Source: Kitasatospora sp. NBC_01246 (GTDB taxonomy: Bacteria; Actinomycetota; Actinomycetes; Streptomycetales; Streptomycetaceae). Taken from it: DNA of 64,000 nt. A program made the translations under genes and the position numbers. The DNA lies in the NCBI RefSeq assembly GCF_036226505.1, contig NZ_CP108484.1, positions 8,093,501-8,157,500 on the forward strand. Direction: 5' to 3'. Numbering within the stretch: position 1 is the first letter of the stretch; the number at the start of each line of letters is the position of its first letter. The notes under the pieces are model-generated. The model saw nothing but the letters and a program-made list of their open reading frames with translations. It did no database searches and had not been told where the DNA came from. Of this stretch, positions 49,364 through 61,500 are shown in pieces.

Positions 49364-49391
49364 GGCCCGCCGGGCACCTCCCCGGCGGGCC
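49364..49391 (+). terminator. Hairpin after the siderophore-binding lipoprotein gene
   Basis: An 11-bp perfect stem (GGCCCGCCGGG / CCCGGCGGGCC) with a 6-nt loop starting 14 bp past the stop. It may partly end transcription before the NRPS. The following 49405-49472 is rich in a degenerate GCACCAC motif, of unknown meaning. Confidence 0.7.
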
Positions 49392-49527
49392 GCCCCGCGC
49401 CCCAGCACCGCGCACACCAGAGCGCACCACCACGCACCAGCACGCACCACCACGCACCACAGCGCACCAGCGAGCGCCCCGGGCTTGCATCGTCGGCGGG
49501 GCCGCACCGAACCGGGAAGGGCCGACC

Positions 49528-52500
49528 ATGCCTCAGGCGGGCACCAACACCACGCAGGTCGAGCCGGCCGCAGTCCTCCAGGAGCTGACGGCGGCACAGG
49601 CAGGGGTACTCGCCGCACAGCGGATCGACCCGGACAACCCGGCCTACAACGTCGGCCAGTACGTCGAGATCACCGGGCCGTTCGACCCCGCGCTGCTGGA
49701 GCGGGCGCTGCGCCGGACCCTCGCCGAGGCCGACGGCCTGCACGTCCGGCTCGCCGAGCACGAGGGCCGCACCGTCCAGCTGCCCACCGCCTTCGACGCC
49801 GAGGCCTGGCAGCTGCCCCGGCTCGACACCAGCTCCGCCGCCGACCCGGTGGCCGCCGCCACCGCGCTCGTCCGGGCCCAACTCGCCGTCCCGACCCCGC
49901 TGGAGGGCCTCGAGGCCGGCCCGCTGCACGGCGCGCTGCTGGTCCGGGTCGGCGAGCAGCGCCACCTCTGGTTCCAGTGGTTCCACCACCTGGTCGTCGA
50001 CGGCTACAGCGTCGCGCTCCTCACCCGCCGGGTCGCCGAGGTGTACACCGCCCTCGCCGCCGGCACCGACGTGCCCGACAGCCCGCTGCGCCCGCTCGCC
50101 GTCCTGCTGGTGGCCGAGCGCGAGTACCTCGCCGGCCCCGCCGCCGCCGAGGGCCGGGAGTACTGGAACACCCGATTCGCGGACCGCCCCGCCGTCGTCG
50201 GCCTCACCGAGGCGACCGCCCAGGCCGCGCCCGCCGCCCGGTACCACCGCGCCGAACTGACCGCCGAGGACTCGGCCGCCGTGCTCGCCTCGGCCCGGGC
50301 GGCCCGCGCGACCTGGGCCGAGGCGGCCGCCGCCGCCCTCGCCGGCTACCTGCACCTGATGACCGGGACGCCGGACGTCGTGCTCGGCATGCACTTCATG
50401 GCCCGCACCGCCCCCGGCACCCTGCGGGTGCCCGGCATGGCCGTCAACATCCTGCCCGTACGGATCGCCGTCGCCGGGACGGACAGCCACACCGGGCTGA
50501 TGCGCCGCGCCGCCGCCGAGCTCACCGCGACCCGCCGCCACCAGCGCCACCGGGGCGAGGAGATCCGCCGCGACCTCGGCCTGGTCGGCACCGACCACCG
50601 GCTCCACGGGCCGCTGCTCAACATCAAGCCCTTCGACCTCGCGCTGGACTTCGCGGGCAGCCCCGGACAGACCGTCACCCTGGCCTCCGGCCCGGTCGAC
50701 GACCTCTCGCTGTCCGTCACCAAGACCCCGGACGACCGGCTGGTGCTGGAGTTCGGGGCCAACCCGGAGCTCTACACCCAGGCCGCGCTGGAACTGCACG
50801 CCGACCGCTGCGCCGGCCTGCTCGCCCGGCTCGCCGCCGATCCGGAGCGGCCGATCGGCGACCAGCCGCTGCTCGCCGACGCCGAGCGGGCCGCCGTGCT
50901 GCACGACTGGAACGCCACCGCCCGGGAGGTCCGCGAGGGCACCCTGGTCAGCCGGATCGCCGAGCGCGCCGCCGCCACGCCGCAGGCCCCCGCCGTCGTC
51001 TTCGAGGGCGAGACGCTCAGCTACGCCACGCTCGCCGAGCGCTCCGACGCGCTGGCCCGCTCGCTGGCCGCCGCCGGCGCCGGCCCGGAGACCGTCGTCG
51101 CCGTGGCCGTGCCGCGCTCCGCCGACCTGATGGTCGCCCTGCTCGCCGTCCTCAGGTCCGGCGCCGCCTACCTGCCGCTGGACGCCGGCTACCCGGCCGA
51201 CAGGCTCGCCCACATGATCGAGGACGCCCGCCCGGTCCGCGTCGTCACCGTCCCCGAGGTGCTGGACCGGCTGCCGGAGAGCGCCCGCGCCGCCGCCGTC
51301 CTGATCGGCCCCGGCCACACCCCCGCCGGCGCCACCACGACCGCCCTGCCCGCCGTGGACCCCGACTCCGCGGCCTACGTCATCTACACCTCCGGCTCCA
51401 CCGGCCGCCCCAAGGGCGTCGTGGTCCCGCACCGCGCCATCGTCAACCGGCTGGCCTGGATGCAGCACGCCTACCGCCTCACCCCCGAGGACCGCGTCCT
51501 GCAGAAGACCCCCGCCAGCTTCGACGTCTCGGTCTGGGAGTTCTTCTGGGCGCTCTGCGAGGGCGCCGCCGTCGTCCTGGCCCGCCCCGAGGGCCACAAG
51601 GACCCGGCCTACCTCGCCGCCCTGATCGCCGACACGGGCGTCACCACCCTGCACTTCGTGCCGTCCATGCTCCGCGCCTTCCTGGAGGAGCCGACCGCCG
51701 CAGCCGGCTGCGGCGGATTGCGGCGCGCCTTCTGCTCCGGTGAGGCCCTGCCCGGCGACGTCGTCGAGCGCTGGTACGCCGCGCTGCCCGACGTCCCGCT
51801 GCACAACCTCTACGGGCCCACCGAAGCGGCCGTCGACGTCACCCACCACCCCACCGAGCCCGGCGCCGGCGTCGTCCCGATCGGACGCCCCGTCTGGAAC
51901 ACCCGCCTGTACGTGCTGGACGCCCGGCTGCGCCCCGCCCCGGTCGGCGCGCCCGGTGAGCTGTACCTGGCCGGCGTCCAGCTGGCCCGCGGCTACCTGG
52001 GCCGCCCCGGCCTGACGGCCGAGCGGTTCGTCGCCTCCCCGTTCGCCGACGGCGAGCGCCTCTACCGCACCGGCGACCTCGTCCGCTGGGCCCCCGACGG
52101 CACCGTCGAGTACCTCGGCCGCACCGACGACCAGGTCAAGGTCCGCGGCTTCCGGATCGAACTCGGCGAGATCGAGGCCGCCCTGGAGGCGCTGCCCGGG
52201 GTCGCCCAGGCCGCCGTCACCGCCCGCGAGCTCACCCCCGGCGGCGCCCGCCAACTGGTCGGCTACGTCGCCCCGGCCCCCGCCGACCCGGACGACCTGC
52301 TGGCCGCCCTGGCCGCCACCCTGCCCGAGCACATGGTCCCGGCCGTCCTGCTCGGCCTCGACGCGCTCCCGCTGAGCCTCAACGGCAAGCTCGACCGCAA
52401 GGCGCTGCCGGCCCCCCGGCAGGCCGCTGACGGCGCCGTCCGCGCCCCGCGCACCGAGACCGAGCGGATCCTCACCGACCTCGTCGCCGAGGTCCTCGGC

Positions 52501-55500
52501 CTGGACACGGTCGGCGTCGACGACAACTTCTTCTCCCTCGGCGGCGACAGCATCTCCGCCATCCAGCTCGGCAGCCGGGCCCGCCGGGCCGGCCTCGCCC
52601 TCACCCCCCGGGTGGTCTTCGAACGGCGCACCGTCGCCCGGATCGCCGCCGTCGCCGAGCAGACCGCCCCGGCGGTCCGCCGGGCCGGCGTCGAGGGCAC
52701 CGGCCCGCTGCCCGCCACCGCGATCAGCTCCTGGCTGCGCGAGCGCGGCGGCCCGGTCACCCGGTTCAGCCAGCACACCGTGGTCACCGTCCCGGCCGGC
52801 CTCGACCGCGCCCGGCTCACCGCCGCCCTGGACACCCTGACCGACCACCACGACGCCCTGCGGCTGCGCCTGGACATCGCCGCCGACGGCACCTGGACCC
52901 AGCAGATCCGGCCCGCCGGCAGCGCCCCCGCCGCCGAGCGGCTGCGCCACCTCACCGTCGCCCCGGCCGAGCTGTCCGCCGCCGCCGCGATCGAGCGCGA
53001 GGCCGCCGTCGACCGGCTCGACCCCGAACAGGGCGTCGTGCTGCAGGCCGTCCACCTGGACGCCGGCCCGGACACCGACGGCCTGCTCGTCCTCGCCGCC
53101 CACCACCTGGCCGTGGACGGCGTCTCCTGGCGCATCCTGCTCCCCGACCTGCACGCCGCCTACGAGGGCCGCCCGCTCGACCCGGTCGCCACCTCGCCGC
53201 GCGGCTGGGCCCTCGGCCTCGCCGAGGCGGCCACCGGTGACCGGATCCGCGCCGAACTGCCCGGCTGGCAGGCCGTGCTGGCCGACGGCGCCGGCCCGCT
53301 CCTCGGCGACCGCCCGCTCGACCCGGCCCGCGACACCGCCGCCACCACCCGCCGGCTGCGCCTCACGCTGCCCGCCGCCCGCACCGCCCCGCTGCTCACC
53401 GCGGTACCCGCCACCCACCGGGCCGGCGTGGACCACACCCTGCTCGCCGGTCTCGCGCTCGCCCTGCTCGGCCGGCGCCGCGACCGGCACGGCGCCGGCG
53501 CCCGCGCCGACCTGCTGCTGCGGCTGGAGGGCCACGGCCGCGAGGACCAGCTCGTCCCCGGCGCCGACACCACCCGCACCGTGGGCTGGCTGACCACCGA
53601 GTTCCCGGCCCGCCTCGACCTGGCCGGCCTGGACCTCGACGAGGCGCTGACCGGTGGCGCCGCCGCCGGCCGCGCCCTGGCCCTGGTCAAGGAGCAGCTA
53701 CGGGCCCTGCCCAACGCCGGCGCCGGCTACGGCCTGCTCCGCCACCTGGACCCGGTCTCCGGCCCCGCCCTGGCCGACGCCGACCAGCCGCAGCTGCTCT
53801 TCAACTACCTCGGCCGCTTCACCGCGGACGGCGCGCACTGGACCGTCGCCCGCGAGGCCGGCGACGCCGTCGCGGCCGGCGCCGACCCCGCGCTGCCCAC
53901 CGCCCACGCCCTGGAGGTCGGCGCCTTCGTCCACGACGGCCCCGACGGCGCCGAACTCGCCGTCACCCTCTCCTGGCCGCACGGCGTCCTGACCGAGGAG
54001 GCCGTCCGCGACATCGCCGAGCGCTGGTTCGCCGCGCTGGACGCCCTCGCCGCGTACGCCGCCCGGCCGGACGCCGGCGGGCTCACCCCCAGCGACGTCC
54101 CGCTGGCCGCCGTCAGCCAGCCGCTGCTGGACCGGATCGCGGCCGAACACCCCGGCACCGTCGACGTCCTGCCGCTCTCCCCGCTCCAGGAGGGCCTGCT
54201 CTTCCACGCCCTCTACCAGCGCGAGGAGGGCACCGACGACCTCTACACCTCGCTCACCTCGCTGGACCTGCGCGGCCCGCTGGAGCGGCCGGCCCTGCGC
54301 CGCGCCGTGGACGCCGTGGTCAACCGGCACTCCGCGCTGCGCTCCGGCTTCACCGCGATCGGCGAGCACCCGCTCCAGCTGGTGGCGGACACCGTCACGG
54401 TGCCCTGGACCGAGCACGACCTCACCGCCCTGCCCGCCGACCGGCGCGACGCCGCGGTCGCCGGGATCGAGGACGAGGAGGCCTCCCGCCGGTTCGACCT
54501 CGCCCGGCCGCCGCTGGTGCGCTGCGCGCTCGTCACCCTCGGCGCGGACCACCACCGCCTGGTGCTGACCCGCCACCACATCGTGATGGACGGCTGGTCC
54601 ACCCCGGTCCTGCTGCGCGAGCTGGTCACCGCCTACGGCGACGGCGGCGCGAGCGCCGCGCTGCCCGCCACCACCCCGTACGCCGACCACCTCGGCTGGC
54701 TGGCCGCCCGGGACGCCGGCGCCGACACGCTCGCCTGGCGCGAGGCGCTGGCCGGCCTGGAGGCGCCGACCCTGCTCGCCGACACCCTGGGCCGCCCGGC
54801 CGACGGCCCGGCCGCCGCCGGCGCCGAGATCCACCTGCCGCTGTCCGCCGAGCTCGCGGCGGCGCTCACCGGCACCGCCCGGGCGCACGGACTCACCCTC
54901 AACACCCTGGTCCAGGGCGCCTGGGCGATCCTGCTCGGCCGTCTCACCGGCCGCGCGGACGTGGTCTTCGGCGCCACCGTCTCCGGCCGTCCCGGCGACC
55001 TGCCCGGCGTGGAGTCCATGGTCGGCCTGTTCAGCAACACCGTGCCGGTCCGCTTCCGCCCCGAGGAGGACGAGCCCGCCGTCGAGGCGCTCACCCGGCT
55101 GCAGGCCCAGCAGTCCGCGCTGCTCGACCACCAGTACCTCGGCCTGGCCGACATCCAGGCGCTCGCCGGGCACGGCACCCTCTTCGACACCCTGCTGGTC
55201 TTCGAGAACTACCCGGTCGACCCCGACCGGCTGACCGCCCGCGGCCTGCGGGTCGCCGGCATCGGCAACCGGGGCGCCACCCACTACCCGCTGACCGTGC
55301 TCACCCTCCCCGGCGAGGCGCCGCGGCTCACCGTCGAGTACCGCGCCGACGTGTTCACCGCCGAGCAGGCCGCCGCCGTCGGCGCCCGCCTGCTGCGGGT
55401 GCTGGAGACCGTCGCCACCCGGCCCGGGACGCCCGTCGGCGAGCTGGAGGTCCTGGACGGGCGGGAGCGCGACACGCTGCTGCGCGGCTGGAACGCCACC

Positions 55501-58500
55501 GGCCGCGAGGTCCCCGCCGGGACGGTCGTCGACGCCTTCGAGGCCCGCGCCGCCGCCACCCCCGACGACACCGCCGTGGTCTTCGGCGACCGGCGCCTCA
55601 GCTACGCCGAGCTGGCCGGGCGGGTCGAGCTGACCGCCCGCCACCTCGCCGCGCTCGGCGCCCGCCCCGGCCGGGTGGTCGCGCTGGCGCTGCCCCGCTC
55701 GGCCGAGCTGGTGGCCGCCCTGCTCGGGGTGCTGAAGTCGGGCGCCGCGTACCTGCCGGTCGACCTCGACCACCCGGACGAGCGGATCGCGCTGATGCTC
55801 GCCGACGCCGAACCGCTGGTCACCCTGACCACCGACGAGGTCGCCCGCACCCGCCCGGTCCTCGCCGGGCACGGCCTGGGCACCCTGACCACCGGCCGGC
55901 TCGGCGCGCTGGACGCCGACCCCGTCCGCCCCGACCCCGACGACCTCGCCTACGTCATCCACACCTCCGGCTCCACCGGCCGCCCCAAGGGCGTCCAGGT
56001 GCCGCACCGCGGCCTGGCCAACATGCTGGAGCACCACGGCGGGACGGTCTTCGCCCGGGCCGAGCGGGCCGCCGGCGGCCGCCGGCTGCGGGCCGCGCAC
56101 ACCGCGTCGTTCTCCTTCGACTCCTCCTGGGAGCAGCTGCTCTGGCTGATCCGCGGCCACGAGCTGCACGTCTACGGCGAGGACCTGCGCCGCGACCCGC
56201 AGGCCCTGGTCGCCCGGCTGCTCGCCGACCGGATCGACACCCTGGACGTCACCCCGTCGTTCGGCCGGCAGCTGGTCGAATGGGGCCTGCTCGACTCGGC
56301 GGAGCACCGCCCGCTGCTCTTCCTGGTCGGCGGCGAGGCCGTCGGCGACGCCCTGTGGAGCCGGATCCGCGACACCGAGGGCGTGCTCGGCCACAACTTC
56401 TACGGCCCGACCGAGTACACCGTCGACACCCTGGGCGCGGCCCTGGACGAGAGCCCCACCCCGTGCGTCGGCCGGCCGATCGGCAACACCCGGGTCTACG
56501 TGCTGGACGCCCGGCTGCGGCCCGTCCCGGCCGGGGTCCCCGGCGAGCTGTACATCGCCGGCGAGGGCCTGGCCCGCGGCTACGGCAACCGCCCCGGCCT
56601 GACCGCCGGCCGCTTCGTCGCCTGCCCGTTCGGCGACGGCGAGCGGATGTACCGCACCGGCGACGTGGTCCGCTGGCGCGGCGACGGCACGCTGGACTAC
56701 CTGGGCCGCGACGACGACCAGGTGAAGATCCGCGGGTTCCGGATCGAGCCCGGCGAGGTCGAGGCCGCGCTGGCCGCCCTGCCCGGCGTGGCCCAGGCCG
56801 CCGTGCTGGCCCGCGCCACCGCCACCGGCGTCAAGCGGCTGATCGGCTACGTCGTGCCCGCCCCCGGCGGCGAGGCCGACCCGGCCGCCCTGCGCCGGAC
56901 GCTGGCCGGGTCGCTGCCCGAGTACATGGTCCCGGCCGCGATCGTGCCGCTGCCGGCGCTGCCGCTGAACGTCAACGGCAAGCTGGACCGGCACGCCCTG
57001 CCCGAGCCGGAGGCGAGCGCCTTCGCGGCGCCCGCCGGCCGCGCCCCGCGCGACGAGCGCGAGGCCGTGGTCTGCGGCGTCTTCGCCGAGGTGCTCGGCC
57101 TGCCGCAGGCCGGGGTCGAGGACGACTTCTTCGACCTCGGCGGCCACTCCCTGCTCGCCACCCGCGTGGTCGGCCGGCTCCGCGCCGCGCTGCGGGTCGA
57201 GGTCGCCGTGCGGGACCTCTTCGAGAGCCGCACCGCCGCGGCCCTGGCCGCCCGGCTGGCCACCGCCGCCACCGGCCGCCCCGCCCCGGCCGCGCGGCCC
57301 CGCCCCGAGCCGCTGCCGCTCTCCGCCGCGCAGGCCCGGCTCTGGTTCCTGTACCGGCTGGAGGGCCCCAGCACCGCGTACACCATCCCGTGCGCGCTGC
57401 GGATCGACGGCGCCGTCGACACCGACGCGCTGCGCGCCGCCTTCGCGGACGTCCTGGCCCGGCACGAGGCGCTGCGGACGGTCTTCCCCGACCGGGACGG
57501 CCGGCCCCACCAGCGGATCCTGACCCCCGAGCAGGCCGGCGTGCCCTTCACCGTGGAGGAGGTCGCGGCGGGCCGGCTCGACCGGGCGGTCGCCGCCGCC
57601 GGCGCCTACGCCTTCGAGCTCGCCGAGGAGGTCCCGGTCCGCGCCACCCTGCTCCGCGCCGGGCCGCAGCGGTCGGTGCTGAGCGTCGCGCTGCACCACA
57701 TCGCGGGCGACGAGTGGTCCGAGGGGGTGCTGCTGCGCGACCTCGACCACGCCTACGCCGCCCGCCTGGCCGGCACGGCGCCGGTCTTCGAGCCGCTGCC
57801 GCTCCAGTACGCGGACCACGCGCTCTGGCAGGCCGACCTGCTCGCCGACCAGGACGGCAGCGCCGCCACCCAGGCCCGCTACTGGACGCGGCGGCTGGCC
57901 GACCTGCCGGCCGAACTCGCCCTGCCGACCGACCGGCCGAGGCCCGCCGAGGCCACCGGCCGGGGCGGCGCGGTACGGCTGCGGCTGCCCGATGCCCTCC
58001 ACCGGGCGCTGCGCGGCTACGCCCAGCGCAGCGGCGCGACCCCGTTCATGGTCACCCAGGCGGCCGCCGCGCTGCTGCTCGGCGGGCTCGCCGGCACCAC
58101 CGACGTGGCGCTCGGCACCCCGGTCGCCGGGCGCGCCGACGAGGTGCTGGAGCCGGTCGTCGGCTTCTTCGTCAACACGCTCGTGCTGCGTCACGACCTC
58201 TCCGGCGAGCCGACCTTCGACGACCTGGTGGCCCGCGCCCGGGAGACCGTGCTGGGCGCGCTCGCCCACCAGGACCTGCCGTTCGACCGGCTGGTCGAGA
58301 TCGTCAACCCGGAGCGCTCGCTCGGCCGCCACCCGCTGTTCCAGGTGATGGTCCAGCACCGCAAGGAGGCCGGCGGCCTGGACCGCCTGCTGGGCGCCCG
58401 CACCGCGCTGCTGCCCGACCCGGTGCACGCGGCCCGCTTCGACCTGGCCTTCACCTTCGTGGAGTCCGCCGACGGCGACCACACCGACCTGACCGTCATC

Positions 58501-61500
58501 TACGCCGACGACCTCTTCCACCGCTCCACCGGCCGGCTCTTCGGCGCCCGCCTGCTGCGGGTGCTGGAGCAGGCGCTGGCCGCGCCGGACCGCCCGGCCG
58601 CCCGGGTCGAGCTGACCGGCGCCCAGGAGCGGCGCGGCCTCGCGGGGGAGTGGAACGCCACCGACCGCGAGGTGGCGCCGGGCACCCTGGTGACCCGGAT
58701 CGCCGAGCGGGTCGCCGCCACGCCCGACGCGGTCGCGGTGTCCTTCGAGGGCGCGGAGGTGACCTACCGCGGCCTGGACGAGCGGGCCGGCCGGCTGGCC
58801 CGCGTCCTCGCCGCGCACGGCGCCGGACCGGACCGGATCGTCGCGGTCGCCGTGCCGCGCTCGGTCGAGCTGATGGTCGCCCTGCTCGCGGTGCTCAAGT
58901 CCGGCGCCGCCTACCTGCCGCTGGACACCGAGTACCCGGCGGACCGGCTGGCCGCGATGGTCGAGGACGCCGCCCCGGTCTGCGTGCTCACCCTGCCCGG
59001 CACGGCCGGCGCGCTGCCGGTCGTCCCCGGCGTGCCGGTGCTCGGCGTCGACGCCGAGGGGCCGCAGGCCGAGCCGGTCGCCCCGGAGCCGGAACACCCC
59101 GCCTACGTGATCTTCACCTCCGGCTCGACCGGCCGCCCCAAGGGCGTCGTCGTCCCGCACCGGGCGATCGTCAACCGGCTCGACTGGATGCGCGAGGTCT
59201 ACAGCGTCACCCCGCAGGACCGGATCCTGCAGAAGACCCCGGCCGGCTTCGACGTCTCGGTCTGGGAGTTCTTCCTGCCGCTGGTCAGCGGCGCCCGGGC
59301 GGTCCTGGCCAGGCCCGGCGGCCACCGGGAGCCGGAGTACCTGGCCGCGCTCGCCGCCGGCGCGGGCATCTCCACCGCGCACTTCGTGCCCTCGATGCTC
59401 ACCGCCTTCACCGCGGTGGCCGAGGCCGACCGCACCGTCCGGGACCGCTTCGCCGGGGTGCGCCGGGTGTTCTGCTCCGGCGAGGCGCTGCCGCCCGCGG
59501 CGGTCGAGCGCTTCGCGGCCCTCTGGCCGCAGATCGAGCTGCACAACCTCTACGGGCCCACCGAGGCCGCCGTGGACGTCACCTACCACCGCGCCTGGGC
59601 CGGCTCCGGCGTCGTCCCGATCGGACGCCCCGTCTGGAACACCCGCCTGTACGTGCTGGACGCCCGGCTGCGGCCGGTCCCGGTCGGCGTGCCCGGCGAG
59701 CTGTACCTGGGCGGGGTCCAGCTGGCCCGCGGCTACCTGGGCCGCCCCGGCCTGAGCGCCGGCCGGTTCGTCGCCGACCCGTTCGCCCGGGGCGAGCGCA
59801 TGTACCGCACCGGCGACCTGGTCCGGCGGCTGGTCGACGGCGAGGTCGAGTACCTCGGCCGCACCGACGACCAGGTGAAGATCCGCGGCTTCCGGATCGA
59901 ACTCGGCGAGGTGGAGGCCGCGCTGGCCGCCGCACCGGGCGTGGCCCAGGCGGCCGTCGCCGCCCGCGCCGTCACCGAGGGCGGCGCCCGCCAGCTGTTC
60001 GGCTACGTCGTCCCGCAGCCGGGCGCCTCGGTCGGCGGCGACGCCGTCCGCGCCGCGGTGGCCGCGGTGCTGCCCGAGCACATGGTCCCGGCCGCCGTCA
60101 CCGTGCTGGACACGCTGCCGCTGAGCGTCAACGGCAAGCTCGACCGCAAGGCGCTGCCCGACCCGGCCCGCCGCCCGGCCGCCGCCCCCGCGGCGGCCGG
60201 GCAGACCCCGGGCCGCTCGCTGGCCAGGGTCTTCGCCGAGGTGCTGGGCCTGCCCGAGGTCGGCGAGGAGGAGAACTTCTTCGCCCTCGGCGGCGACAGC
60301 ATCGTCTCCATCCAACTGGTCAGCCGGGCCCGCGCGGCCGGCTTCCCGATCGCCGCCAAGGACGTCTTCCAGCACCCGACCCCGGCCGCGCTCGCCGCCG
60401 CCAAGGGCCTGGGCACGCCCGCCGCACCCGCCCCCGCCGGCCCGTCGGCCGTCGCGCCGCCCGCCGACGGCGAGCTGCCCGCCCTGCCGGTGGTGCACTG
60501 GCTGCGCGAACGCGGCGGCCCGATCGACCGGTTCAACCAGTCCGTCCTGCTGACCGTCCCGGCCGGGCTGCGGGAGCAGCCCCTGCGGGACGCGCTGGCG
60601 GCCCTCGCCACCCGCCACCCGGCGCTGCGGCTGCGGTTGGACCGCACCGACGGCCTCTGGACCCAGGAGGTCCTGGCCGCCGACGCGGCCCCCGCCCTGA
60701 CCGACCCGCGCACCCTGCGCCCGGTCGACGCCCGGGGCGCGCGGGAGGCGGGACCCGCCGGGTGGACCGCCCTGCTGACCCGCGAGGCGGACGCGGCCGC
60801 GGCGGCGCTCGACCCCGGCACCGGCCGGGTCCTTGGCGCCGTCTGGTTCGACGCCGGCCCGGACACCGACGGCCGGCTGCTGCTGACCGTCCACCACCTC
60901 GCCGTGGACGGGGTCTCCTGGCGCACCCTGCTGCCCGGCCTGCGCACCGCCTACGAGGCACTGGCGGCCGGCGGCCGCCCGGCCCTCGAACCGGAGGCCC
61001 ACAGCCTGCGGGCCTGGTCCGAGCAGCTGCTCGCGCACGCCCACGAGCGCGGCCGGATCGCCGAGGCCCGGCAGTGGCGGGAGGTCCTCGACGGTCCGGC
61101 CGGGCCACTCGGCGGCCTCACCGCCGACCCGGCCCGGGACACCGTCGCCACCCTGCGCACGCTGCGCCGCACCCTGCCCGCCGACCGCACCGAGCCGCTG
61201 CTGACCGCCCTGCCGCAGTCCTTCGGCGCCGGCGTGGACGACGTGCTGCTGGCCGGCCTCGCCCTCGGCGTGGCCGCCGCCCGCCCGGGCGCCGCACCGG
61301 CCGTCCGGGTCGACCTGGAGGGCCACGGCCGGGGCGGCAGCGAGGCGGCCGGACTCACCCCGGACCTCGCCCGCACCGTCGGCTGGTTCACCACCGTGCA
61401 CCCCGTCCGGCTCGACCTGACCGGCCTGGACCCGGCCGAGGCGATGACCGGCGGCGCGCTCACCGGCCAGGCGCTCAAGCAGGTCAAGGAGCAGCTGCGG

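Noticed and set aside
49405..49472. Repeated GCACCAC motifs as a possible CRISPR or regulatory array
   Set aside because: Units are too short, irregular and unspaced for CRISPR; most likely simple-sequence DNA.
47785..53535. A 1,916-codon minus-strand open frame across the siderophore genes
   Set aside because: Composition is Gly/Val/Gln/Arg-rich shadow text of the NRPS and hydroxylase, with no domain motif; the plus-strand genes have clear catalytic motifs.
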